From Synechococcus sp. PROS-U-1 (GTDB taxonomy: Bacteria; Cyanobacteriota; Cyanobacteriia; PCC-6307; Cyanobiaceae), in NCBI RefSeq assembly GCF_014279755.1, contig NZ_CP047951.1, forward strand, positions 1,860,001-1,924,000: a DNA stretch of 64,000 bases. The letters run 5' to 3'. Positions 34,107 through 42,080 of the stretch are shown one piece after another (within the stretch, counting starts at the first letter, position 1; each line of letters begins with the position of its first letter). Position numbers and translations under genes: made by a program. The notes beneath the pieces are model-generated. The model searched no databases. It saw only the letters and a program-made list of their open reading frames with translations, and had not been told where the DNA came from.

Positions 34107-36881
34107 TCAGGCCGCCCGCTCGGTTGCCGGGTTGAGAGCAGCGGTGGCTGGAGCCAAATCCTCAGCCTCAGCCACCGGGAAGCGATTGATGGCTTTCAGA
34201 GCCTGGCGAGCATGGCTGCGCAGCTGCTCGCTGATGGCCTCGCAATAGGGCACCTGGGCCAGAAGATCCACGGTGCGGCGCATGATTCGCACCACATCGC
34301 CCTCGTCCAATGACGTGTTGGCAATCAGATCGGACCAGGATGTTCCCCGCGCCCAAGCATCCACCAATCCCATGAGCTCGGGTTCCCACCAGGCCGGCAC
34401 CACGACACCGGCACGTTCCTGAGCCCGCAGCAACTCGCGACGAAGACCCGTCAGATCCTGGAGGGCCTCCTCTGCGGCAGGTGGCGGCGGAAAGCCACTC
34501 CAAAGGTCAGGGCGGTTGACCTCCGTACTAATCGCCTCAAACACCGCCGCCAGGTCCGGGGGAGTGAGGTCATCCAGATGCCCACTCATCAGAGCCAACC
34601 CCAGCCACAGCTCGTTGTCGCCCCGCAACGCGGCAACGGTGCGGCCAATCTCCGTGGGATCCAGCTCATCGAGACATCCGAACTGCTGCAGGATGTCCAT
34701 CAGGGCCAGGAAGGTCTCCCAATGACGGTTGGCCCGTTGATGCAGCACCTGCTGACGTTCAGCGATCTCTAGCTCCAGGTCCTCCATGCGGCGGCGGTGC
34801 TTCTTGAGCTGCTTGCGATCCCCCCAGCGATGCGCTGGATGTTGCTCCTGCTCCTGCTCTAGATCCCGCACCAGCCTTGCTTGGGTCAACACTTCTCCAG
34901 CCAGGTCATATTGCGGGGTGGTCATGTCATGGCGCCGAGCCATGTGGGCCACCGCCAAGGCCAGCCCACCACTGGCCTGATCGCCATGGCGCAACTCGCC
35001 GGAACGGGTCAACTCCGGTGCCTCCAGCCCATCCACTTGAAGACAACTGAGCTCTGCATGGATGCTCACCACCGCCTGACAGGGAAGCAGCACCCAGACG
35101 TTCTCATCGGTCAGACAGAGCAGCAGCGGGAACTGGCCGGGACCCTTCACCTTCTCGACAATCACCGCTGGCGCGACGCGCCCTCGTAGCTGTGGCGACT
35201 TCAAACTGACCAATGTGCCGGTGCTGGCGAACTGCAGAGCCATCGTCAGCTCATTGGCCAGGGTCTCCTCAGCCTGCTGCTGAAGGATGCGAAGCAAGCG
35301 CCGCTCTTCGCGGAGCCGGCCACGCATTTTCTCGTAGTCCTCGAAGTCCTCCCAGGGGATATCGCCAGCAACACCCTCCAGCTGGCTGAGCTGCAAACGC
35401 AGTTGCGACAGATTTTCCTCGTCCTCCACGAGGTCGAGCCCCGCCAGGTAGCGGCCAAAACTGCGTTCCACGAGCTCCCTGGCCTTGGCCAGATCGTGGC
35501 GCTGGAGCAGGTTTAAAACCATGCCGTAACTGGGGGTGAACTGGCTCACCAGGGGGTCGGCAGGACTCGTCGCCAGCTGTCCAGCTTCACGAACGCCCTC
35601 AAAACGGCTCTGCACCGTGACGACATAGCCCTGGGAATCGAGACCACGGCGCCCGGCACGACCGGCCATCTGCAGGAACTCACTGCCCATCAGCGGGCGA
35701 TGCCCACGTTCGGTTCGCTTGGACATGGAAGCGATCACCGTGCTGCGAGCGGGCATATTGATGCCGGCCGCAAGGGTCTCCGTTGCGAAGACCACTTTCA
35801 CCAGCCCCTGCTGAAACAGCTCCTCGATCAATTCCTTCCAGGCGGGCAGCACACCGGCGTGGTGGGCAGCGATGCCCCGCAGGAGAGCATCCGCGTGAAT
35901 TCCATCCCTGACCGCCTCGGGGTTGTCGTTGCTATAGGCCTTCAATCGCTCCTTGATCCGCGCCTGCTCCTGCTGGGTGACCAAGCACTGCACACCGAGA
36001 TCCCGAACCGCCTTGTCACATCCCCGTCGGCTGAAGATGAAATAGATGGCTGGGAGCATCTGCCGCTCGGCCATCTGGGCCACAACAAAGCTGATCGGCG
36101 GTGGTTCCGGTTGCGGTGGTTTCTGGGAACGTCCCTTGCGCTTGTTCCCCTTGGGCGCCCGCCAGACCTTGCAGTTGGGATGTAACCCCGTACCTGCATC
36201 ATTCAGCAATGGGTGCAATCCCTTGGCGCTGCAGAAACTGAATTGAAGAGGAACCGGCCGGTGATCACTCATCACCAGGGTTGACGGGCCATGGACCTTC
36301 TCAATCCAGTCGGTCAGCTGCCCAGCATTCGCCACCGTGGCGGAGAGAGCAACGAGCTGCACCGTCGGAGGGCAGTGGATGATCGACTCCTCCCAGACCG
36401 TGCCGCGCTGGGAATCATTCATGTAATGGCACTCATCGAGCACCACCGCTTCCACATCGGCAATTGGATCATCGTGCTCATCCGCCTCGGCGTAGAGCAT
36501 GTTGCGAAAGATCTCCGTGGTCATCACCACGATGGAAGCCTCGCGATTCACGCTGAGGTCACCAGTCATCAGCCCCACGTTCTCAACGCCGAACTGATCT
36601 CGGAAATCCCGCAGTTTTTGATTGGAAAGGGCCTTCAGCGGTGTTGTGTAAAAGACCTTCTGGCCATGGGAAAGGGCGCGATAAATGGCGTATTCCCCGA
36701 TCAGCGTTTTGCCTGATCCAGTTGGTGCACTCACCACAACTGAGTGCCCCTGGTTCAGGGCATCCATGGCCTCCAGCTGGAAATCATCCAGCGGGAAGGG
36801 AAAGATCTCTGAGGGATTCAGTGGGGCACAGGGATCGACATCGGGCTCTTGAGGGGGCGTAGCCGGTGTCGATTGGTTCAT
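34107..36881 (-). CDS. Ski2/Mtr4-like DExH-box RNA helicase
   Basis: A 924-residue superfamily 2 helicase. Motif I is APTGSGKT, Ia TPLKALSNQK, II DECH, III SAT, and motif VI QMAGRAGRRGLD; the C-terminal 170 residues form a DSHCT-type helical domain. An RNA-binding beta-barrel insertion lies between. Related proteins are the eukaryotic exosome helicases Mtr4 and Ski2 and the plastid protein ISE2; cyanobacteria carry a common version. RNA turnover or rRNA processing is the likely role. ATG at 36881. It converges with fumC and its upstream region is shared with an unexplained plus-strand terminator. Confidence 0.9.
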   Translation of the reverse strand: MNQSTPATPPQEPDVDPCAPLNPSEIFPFPLDDFQLEAMDALNQGHSVVVSAPTGSGKTLIGEYAIYRALSHGQKVFYTTPLKALSNQKLRDFRDQFGVENVGLMTGDLSVNREASIVVMTTEIFRNMLYAEADEHDDPIADVEAVVLDECHYMNDSQRGTVWEESIIHCPPTVQLVALSATVANAGQLTDWIEKVHGPSTLVMSDHRPVPLQFSFCSAKGLHPLLNDAGTGLHPNCKVWRAPKGNKRKGRSQKPPQPEPPPISFVVAQMAERQMLPAIYFIFSRRGCDKAVRDLGVQCLVTQQEQARIKERLKAYSNDNPEAVRDGIHADALLRGIAAHHAGVLPAWKELIEELFQQGLVKVVFATETLAAGINMPARSTVIASMSKRTERGHRPLMGSEFLQMAGRAGRRGLDSQGYVVTVQSRFEGVREAGQLATSPADPLVSQFTPSYGMVLNLLQRHDLAKARELVERSFGRYLAGLDLVEDEENLSQLRLQLSQLEGVAGDIPWEDFEDYEKMRGRLREERRLLRILQQQAEETLANELTMALQFASTGTLVSLKSPQLRGRVAPAVIVEKVKGPGQFPLLLCLTDENVWVLLPCQAVVSIHAELSCLQVDGLEAPELTRSGELRHGDQASGGLALAVAHMARRHDMTTPQYDLAGEVLTQARLVRDLEQEQEQHPAHRWGDRKQLKKHRRRMEDLELEIAERQQVLHQRANRHWETFLALMDILQQFGCLDELDPTEIGRTVAALRGDNELWLGLALMSGHLDDLTPPDLAAVFEAISTEVNRPDLWSGFPPPPAAEEALQDLTGLRRELLRAQERAGVVVPAWWEPELMGLVDAWARGTSWSDLIANTSLDEGDVVRIMRRTVDLLAQVPYCEAISEQLRSHARQALKAINRFPVAEAEDLAPATAALNPATERAA

Positions 36882-37017
36882 TGAACGATCTTAAGGAGGC
36901 CTATTGAGCCGTTCCTTCAAGCGAGCGATAAGCCACGCCAATGCCATCAATCAGATGTGCCGACATCCTTTGACGGAATCAAGCCAAATCATGAAAAATG
37001 TTGAAGAGAATGCATCG
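36882..37017. other. Intergenic region ending in an orphan plus-strand terminator
   Basis: The region upstream of the helicase gene carries no supported protein gene on the plus strand, yet a clear plus-strand terminator follows it. A 29-codon frame from ATG at 36991 runs through the terminator and is not convincing. A small RNA starting here is possible; I see no match to a named family. Confidence 0.35.
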
Positions 37018-37047
37018 AGCCTTGGTGAGCCCACCGAGGCTTTTTTT
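37018..37047 (+). terminator. Rho-independent terminator
   Basis: AGCCTTGGTG at 37018-37027 pairs with CACCGAGGCT at 37032-37041 (one G-U pair) around a four-base loop, and seven T follow on the plus strand (37041-37047). No plus-strand gene ends just upstream; fumC ends almost 3 kb away. Confidence 0.8.
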
Positions 37048-37127
37048 GTGCCAGAACAGCAAGATTCGCGAGGGTGACAGAGGCACTCCGCCAGTGCCAT
37101 GACAGAGGAGAACGAAAGCACCTCCCC

Positions 37128-37358
37128 GTGACCACTACTCAGCTCACCAAGCCGCGGCCAGCTGAAGACACGCTGATCGATGCCCTGCGGGGCTGCCAAA
37201 ACGTTCGAGAGCTGAAGGCCCTCGAACGGCGCCTGGCATCCACCACAGATGCCCCTCCGCTGTTCACCTGGATCTGTGATCTGCTCGTTGCACGACGCAT
37301 CTCCCGTGGACTCGCCGCCCGGCTGCTGTTCGAACTCCACGATGGGGTCTCGACCTAG
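37128..37358 (+). CDS. Small hypothetical protein
   Basis: A 76-residue soluble protein (from GTG at 37128) without a family I recognise. It is predicted to be helical, with DTLIDALRGCQNVRELKALE and a hydrophobic C-terminal half with ARRISRGLAARLLFEL. Its stop codon shares CTAG with the convergent transporter stop, a packing common in this genome, which supports a real gene. The GTG overlaps the TGA of a ten-codon frame (ATG at 37099) that has AGAGGAG inside it, so the short frame could couple translation. An in-frame GTG at 37074 would give 94 residues. Confidence 0.5.
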   Translation: MTTTQLTKPRPAEDTLIDALRGCQNVRELKALERRLASTTDAPPLFTWICDLLVARRISRGLAARLLFELHDGVST

Positions 37359-38296
37359 AACTGCTGAGGCAGCGAAGGGGTGGGGCGGCGCCGCCAGAAA
37401 GCTGCTAGAGCACTGCCGATCAAGCAGTGAATGACGGCAGAAATGGCGCCCGGCAACGCCGTGAGGGGACTGGCGAACCCGCCACTGCGGGCGAGCACGA
37501 CTGCCAATCCTGAGTTCTGCATGCCCACCTCGATGCTGATGGTCCGCTGGGCTTCCACGCTCTGCCCCGCCAGCCGGGGAATCAGCCAGCCGAGCAGGAA
37601 GCCGCCGCCATGCAGCAACAGGCAAGCCAGGATCAGCACGGGCCCCTGCTGACGCAGCACAGCCGTCTGGCTGCCGACGATGCTGGAGACGATCATCACG
37701 ATGGCCATCACCGCCAGGGGAGGCATCACCGGCTCAATCCGTTGGGCCACTCTGGGCAGACCACGCTTAAGCACCACCCCAACGGTGACGGGCAGCAGCA
37801 CCACCTGAAGCACGGCCAGGAAAAGGGCCCAACCGTCCACCGGCACATACTGGCTGGCCAACACCTGCGTGAGCCGCGGGGTCAAAACCACCGCCGCCAG
37901 GGTGCTGATCGTGGTCATGACCACCGAAAGCGCCACATCACCACGGCCGATCAAAGCCACCACATTGCTAGCGGTCCCCCCCGGGCAGCAGCCCACAAGA
38001 ATCAATCCCACCGCCAGGGGCGCCGGCAAGTGCAGGGCCGCCGCGATAGCAGCAGCGAGGATCGGCATCACCAGGAACTGCGCCATCACCCCCAGCAGCA
38101 GGGCACGGGGTCGTCGACCAACCCGCAGAAAATCAGCCGGTGTCAGCCCGACGCCCATGCCCAGCATGATCACGCCGAGCCCTAGGGCGATCAGAGGCCC
38201 CTTGAACCAGATGAACAGCGGGGGATACAGCAGCGCCAGCAGAGCACCCAGCAACGTCCAAAGCGGAAACAGCAGCGTGAAACGCTCCCAGGTCAT
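37355..38296 (-). CDS. Bile acid:sodium symporter (BASS) family transporter
   Basis: A 313-residue membrane protein with nine or ten helices. Two BASS signatures are clear: GCCPGGTASNVVALI (about residues 93-107), a sodium-site region, and EVGMQNSGLAVVL (about 262-274). BASS proteins move organic anions with Na+; cyanobacterial and plastid members carry pyruvate, 2-keto acids or similar, so the substrate cannot be fixed. ATG at 38296 is chosen because hydrophobic sequence begins a few residues later; the longer upstream frame is low-complexity and antisense to bioF. Confidence 0.85.
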   Translation of the reverse strand: MTWERFTLLFPLWTLLGALLALLYPPLFIWFKGPLIALGLGVIMLGMGVGLTPADFLRVGRRPRALLLGVMAQFLVMPILAAAIAAALHLPAPLAVGLILVGCCPGGTASNVVALIGRGDVALSVVMTTISTLAAVVLTPRLTQVLASQYVPVDGWALFLAVLQVVLLPVTVGVVLKRGLPRVAQRIEPVMPPLAVMAIVMIVSSIVGSQTAVLRQQGPVLILACLLLHGGGFLLGWLIPRLAGQSVEAQRTISIEVGMQNSGLAVVLARSGGFASPLTALPGAISAVIHCLIGSALAAFWRRRPTPSLPQQF

Positions 38297-38350
38297 GACG
38301 ATCACAGGACTACGGCCATCCTTGATCAGGGCGGATTCCAGACTGTTGTG

Positions 38351-39502
38351 ATGCGGGACCACGCCTCTCCCATCCCTCCAGCGCGCCGCCGCCGTTTGCG
38401 GAGCTGGAGCTCCGGCCAAGAGCCCTGGCAGCTGCAGGATCCCGCCGGAAGGCAACAGCTGCTTGATTTAGCCAGCAACGACTACCTCGGCCTCAGCCGT
38501 CATCCCGATGTTCTCGCCGCGGCGACGGAAGCCATGGCCTCCGATGGGGTCGGTGCCGGTGGATCTCGTCTGATCACCGGCACCAGGCCACGCCATCTGG
38601 AGCTGGAGGAAGCCCTCGCCGCCTGGCTGGGTCGGGACCGGGTGCTGCTGTTCCCCAGCGGATTTCAAGCCAACATCGCCGCAGTAACAGCACTGAGTGA
38701 CAGGCACACCACCGTGTTGGTGGACCGGCTGATTCACCACTCGCTGCTGACCGGCGTGCGCACCAGTGGAGCGCGACTGCAACGCTTTGCCCACAATGAT
38801 CTTAAGGATCTCGACCAGCGGCTGCAACGGCTCAAGGCTGCAACGACACAACCAACGACACCCCCCCTGGTGGTGACCGAAAGCCTGTTCAGCATGGAAG
38901 GAACCAGTCCCGATCTGAACGGGATCGCCGACCTATGCGCCCATCACGGAGCCCAGCTGCTGGTGGACGAAGCCCATGGCCTGGGGGTGCTGGGGCCAGG
39001 AGGCTGCGGGCTTTGCCATGGACTTCAACAGCCTGTGGCCTTGGTGTGCGGGACCTTCGGCAAGGCCTTCGGCAGCGGAGGTGCATTTCTGGCTGGGGAT
39101 CACACCACGATGGAGCGGCTGCTACAAACCAGTGGGGCCTTCCGCTACACCACGGCCCTAGCACCACCGTTGGTGGCTGCAGCGCAGGCAGCCCTGCACT
39201 TGATCCAGACCAACCCAACCTGGGGAACCGAGCTGAGCCAACGGTCCAAACGCTGGAGGACAGCCCTGACGAAACAGGGCTGGGCGGAACCACCAGGGCG
39301 CGGCCCCGTTCTCCCTTTGCTCATCGGAGACGACCAGGACGCTCTCGACCTCCAGCAACGGCTTGAGAAAGCCGGTCTTTTGTCGGTGGCGATCCGACCA
39401 CCAACGGTTCCGGAAGGAACCGCCCGGTTGCGCCTGGTGCTGCGGCGGGACTTGCCGGACGGCACCTTGGAGCAACTGCTCACAGCCCTCTGCGCTCGAT
39501 GA
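38351..39502 (+). CDS. bioF: 8-amino-7-oxononanoate synthase
   Basis: A PLP enzyme of the alpha-oxoamine synthase family that joins pimeloyl-ACP (or CoA) and alanine, the first step of the biotin ring assembly. Landmarks are LASNDYLGLSRHP, GAGGSRLITGT, SGFQANIAAV, VVTESLFSMEGTSPDL, VDEAHGLGVLG and the PLP lysine in GTFGKAFGSGGAF. ATG at 38351 is preceded by an adjacent GTG that could also serve. Its stop overlaps the start of the next gene by four bases; bioF, the hydrolase, bioC and bioD form one overlapping operon. Confidence 0.94.
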   Translation: MRDHASPIPPARRRRLRSWSSGQEPWQLQDPAGRQQLLDLASNDYLGLSRHPDVLAAATEAMASDGVGAGGSRLITGTRPRHLELEEALAAWLGRDRVLLFPSGFQANIAAVTALSDRHTTVLVDRLIHHSLLTGVRTSGARLQRFAHNDLKDLDQRLQRLKAATTQPTTPPLVVTESLFSMEGTSPDLNGIADLCAHHGAQLLVDEAHGLGVLGPGGCGLCHGLQQPVALVCGTFGKAFGSGGAFLAGDHTTMERLLQTSGAFRYTTALAPPLVAAAQAALHLIQTNPTWGTELSQRSKRWRTALTKQGWAEPPGRGPVLPLLIGDDQDALDLQQRLEKAGLLSVAIRPPTVPEGTARLRLVLRRDLPDGTLEQLLTALCAR

Positions 39503-40188
39503 TGCAGATCCTTGCGATGCACGGCTGGGCAGGTCACGCCGGCGCTTGGTCCCACTGGCGGAAGTGCTTCGAACAAAGGGGGGCCACCTGGAACTCCGCA
39601 GACCAGGGCTATGGCGGAGGGGAGCCCGTTCCCAAGGCATGGGTCCAGGATCCGGCACGAAAGGTGCTGATCGCTCATTCTCTGGGGCTCCATCTGCTGC
39701 CTGAATCCGTCCTGGAGCAGGCAACGGCGGCGGTGCTGCTGGGCAGCTTCAGCGCGTTTGTGCCGGACGGGCGAGCGGGGCGAGCTGTCGCGGTTGCTCT
39801 GCAGGGGATGCAGGCGGCCCTGGGCACAGACCAGGAACTCCCGATGCTGGAACGCTTCCTCGACAAAGGCGCGTCCCCCCATCCCCGCAGCGCCCTGCCC
39901 CCCACACCCCTGCTGCAAGGCCTGACGGTTTTAGGGCGCCAGCGTCTCCAGCAGGATCTGGACCTTCTGGCGCACTGCCAGACGCTGCCGAGGGGATGGC
40001 CGCGCAACATTCCAGCTTTGGTGGTGCAGGGCGAACGGGATGCTGTGGTGCCTGCAGCTTCAGCGCAACGGCTCATCGATGACCTGGGTCATCAACCGCT
40101 GACCCTCCATCGTGAACCGGAGTGGGGTCATGCTCTGATCACGCCAACGGTGCTCTCGATGGTGCAGCGATGGCTGGAGGGCCTGTGA
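39499..40188 (+). CDS. bioK: Alpha/beta hydrolase, probable pimeloyl-ACP methyl ester esterase (BioK-type)
   Basis: A 229-residue alpha/beta hydrolase within the biotin operon. The nucleophile elbow is IAHSLGLHLL (Ser at about residue 61), the acid lies in QGERDAVVP (Asp about 184) and the histidine in WGHALI (about 213). In the biotin pathway an esterase removes the methyl group that BioC placed on the malonyl/pimeloyl thioester. Several non-homologous or distant enzymes do this (BioH, BioG, BioK); BioK was described in picocyanobacteria, and position between bioF and bioC supports that call. The ATG overlaps the bioF stop, and the stop overlaps the bioC GTG. Confidence 0.75.
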   Translation: MMQILAMHGWAGHAGAWSHWRKCFEQRGATWNSADQGYGGGEPVPKAWVQDPARKVLIAHSLGLHLLPESVLEQATAAVLLGSFSAFVPDGRAGRAVAVALQGMQAALGTDQELPMLERFLDKGASPHPRSALPPTPLLQGLTVLGRQRLQQDLDLLAHCQTLPRGWPRNIPALVVQGERDAVVPAASAQRLIDDLGHQPLTLHREPEWGHALITPTVLSMVQRWLEGL

Positions 40189-40934
40189 TTCGCTCAGAGC
40201 AGGTTCTGGAGCGGTTCAGTCGCGCAGCGCCGACCTACGCGGCCGACACCCTGCTGCAACAGGCGATGGCCTGGCGCCTGGCCCAAATCAGCCGACGCTT
40301 CTCGATCCGGCGCGGCCTCTGGGCTGACCTGGGCAGCGGAACCGGTCATCTCGCCGCAGCACTCGAAGCGTGTCACACCGAACAGCAGGTGATGCGTATC
40401 GATGGGAGTGCCGCCATGTTGAGCAGCCATCCCAACGGGGCCCACACCCTGCGGCATGACTTGAGCAGCGGGCTGCCGAACTGGCCTGAGCCACCGCAAC
40501 TGCTGGCTTCCAGCTTCGTTCTGCATTGGTTGCCGGATCCGGCCCAGCAACTGCGGTCCTGGGTGGATGCGCTGCCGGAGCGGGGCTGGCTGGCCTTGGC
40601 GGTGCCGATTCATGGCAGTTTTCCGCAATGGCATCAGGCCGCCCGGGAGGCCGGCCAGGCTTGCACCGCCTTGACCATGCCGGTGCGGGAGCAACTGATT
40701 GCGGCCCTTCCCGATGGCGTGGTGCAACTGGAACAGTGCCTGAGCTTCAGCCAACACGCCGCCAATCCGCTACGGCTGCTGCGACCGATGAGCAGCATTG
40801 GTGCTTCCGTGACCAATGGCGGCCAACTCTCCCCAGGTCAGTGGAGGGCCGTCTTCCGGGCTTGGCCCCCATCAGATCAGTCGCCACGGTTCAGCCTGAC
40901 CTGGAAGATGTTGATCCTGATGGTGAAGCGATGA
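40185..40934 (+). CDS. bioC: Malonyl-ACP O-methyltransferase
   Basis: A 249-residue SAM-dependent methyltransferase. It starts IRSEQVLERFSRAAPTY, the BioC N-terminal pattern, has SAM motif I in WADLGSGTGHLAAAL, and SSFVLHWLPDPAQQLRSW further on. BioC methylates the malonyl group so that it can enter fatty acid synthesis and be extended to pimeloyl-ACP. GTG at 40185 has GGAGG just upstream and overlaps the hydrolase stop as GTGA; ATG at 40170 is less likely. The stop overlaps bioD as ATGA. Confidence 0.9.
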   Translation: MIRSEQVLERFSRAAPTYAADTLLQQAMAWRLAQISRRFSIRRGLWADLGSGTGHLAAALEACHTEQQVMRIDGSAAMLSSHPNGAHTLRHDLSSGLPNWPEPPQLLASSFVLHWLPDPAQQLRSWVDALPERGWLALAVPIHGSFPQWHQAAREAGQACTALTMPVREQLIAALPDGVVQLEQCLSFSQHAANPLRLLRPMSSIGASVTNGGQLSPGQWRAVFRAWPPSDQSPRFSLTWKMLILMVKR

Positions 40935-41590
40935 ACGGCAGCGTCAGTCGCCTGGTGGTGTGCGGGACCGACACGGACGTGGGCAAAACCGTGGTGAGTG
41001 CATGGCTGGTGCAGGGGCTTCAGGCCAGCTATTGGAAACCGGTGCAAAGCGGACTGGACGGCGGCGGTGACCGCGAACGGGTGCGGCAGCTGTTGAACCT
41101 CCCGCCGAAACGGATGCTGCCCGAGGCCTATGCCTTCCGAGAGCCGGTCTCCCCCCACTGGGCTGCCGAACTGGACGCCACTGTTCTCGACCCGGCCAAG
41201 CTCCAGATTCCCGACCATCAGGGGCCCCTGGTGATAGAGACGGCTGGAGGTCTGATGGTTCCCCTCACCCGCAGCTGGCTCCAGATCGATCAACTCGTGC
41301 GATGGCAATTGCCGATCGTTCTGGTCGCCCGGAGTGGACTGGGCACCCTCAATCACACCCTGCTCAGCCTGGAAGCATTGAAATCACGCAATCTCACAGT
41401 GCTGGGCCTGATCCTGAACGGACCTCTGCATGGGGACAATCCCAGCACACTGGAACAGTTCGGTGATGTGCGGGTTCTGGCGCAACTCCCACCACAAGTC
41501 TCCCTCTCAGCAACAGTTCTGGAACGGCTTTGGCAGGAGCAGGATCTCAGCACTACATTCCGACAGGTGCTGAACCGAACTTCCCCGTGA
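40931..41590 (+). CDS. bioD: Dethiobiotin synthetase
   Basis: A 219-residue ATPase that closes the ureido ring of dethiobiotin from diaminononanoate and CO2. The P-loop is GTDTDVGKTVVSAWL at about residues 12-26; KPVQSGLDGG, ETAGGLMVPLT and the NGP base-recognition region near residue 180 fit BioD. The ATG overlaps the bioC stop. Its TGA overlaps the GTG of a small downstream membrane protein. Confidence 0.92.
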   Translation: MNGSVSRLVVCGTDTDVGKTVVSAWLVQGLQASYWKPVQSGLDGGGDRERVRQLLNLPPKRMLPEAYAFREPVSPHWAAELDATVLDPAKLQIPDHQGPLVIETAGGLMVPLTRSWLQIDQLVRWQLPIVLVARSGLGTLNHTLLSLEALKSRNLTVLGLILNGPLHGDNPSTLEQFGDVRVLAQLPPQVSLSATVLERLWQEQDLSTTFRQVLNRTSP

Positions 41591-41742
41591 CTTCACGTCA
41601 AACCCTGGCGACTCTGGCTGTTTCAGCACTGTGCGTAGGCATTCTGGTGCTGTTCACCGATATCGAAGTGCAGCTGGTGCGCTGGGTGAACTGCGGTGCC
41701 ATCGCCACAGAGGCGGAAAAGAACAGCGATGTTTGCCGCTGA
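41587..41742 (+). CDS. Small membrane protein coupled to bioD
   Basis: A 51-residue protein starting at GTG 41587, whose GTGA overlaps the bioD stop. Residues 5-25 (RQTLATLAVSALCVGILVLF) form a likely membrane helix, followed by a short polar tail with two cysteines (NCGAIATEAEKNSDVCR). I do not recognise a family. The overlap style is the same as that of the four biotin genes before it, which supports translation. Confidence 0.5.
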   Translation: MTSRQTLATLAVSALCVGILVLFTDIEVQLVRWVNCGAIATEAEKNSDVCR

Positions 41743-41747
41743 GCGGC

Positions 41748-42080
41748 TCAGCCCAGGGATTTCGAACCCCTGGGGCAGGTTCCCAACCGCAATGCGGCAT
41801 GGCGAACCGCGATCCGTAGCGGCCAGCCCTGACGAAGTTCAGCCTGGATCACGTCCAACTGGGAGGACGACCAGCCCCGCAACTCGAGATCACTGCGGAT
41901 CGTCTGCCAATCACCCTCCGGAACGACAAGACGACGGGTCGTAGGGCTTCGCACTGCAGACGGCTCCGGTCTGCTTTGAGCAACAAAACGCTTCGACTGA
42001 CGACGGGTGCGTGGGGCAGCCATCCAGGACATCAGTAACAGCTCCAGGATCAATATGGCAAAAGCTGCAGCTGCTGCCAT
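41748..42080 (-). CDS. Hypothetical protein with N-terminal membrane anchor
   Basis: A 110-residue protein with a hydrophobic start (AAAAAFAILILELLLMSWMA) and a basic middle, then a C-terminal part with DWQTIRSDLELRGWSSSQLD that looks helical. No family is recognised. The ATG at 42080 lies in CCATGG together with the bioA ATG on the other strand, so the two coding regions touch head to head; one of them may start elsewhere. It converges on the small membrane protein downstream of bioD. Confidence 0.5.
   Translation of the reverse strand: MAAAAAFAILILELLLMSWMAAPRTRRQSKRFVAQSRPEPSAVRSPTTRRLVVPEGDWQTIRSDLELRGWSSSQLDVIQAELRQGWPLRIAVRHAALRLGTCPRGSKSLG

Noticed and set aside
36991-37080. 29-codon frame starting MKNVEENASSLGEPTEAFF
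   Set aside because: It reads through the terminator stem at 37018-37047, has no clear ribosome site and overlaps a better explanation as non-coding sequence.
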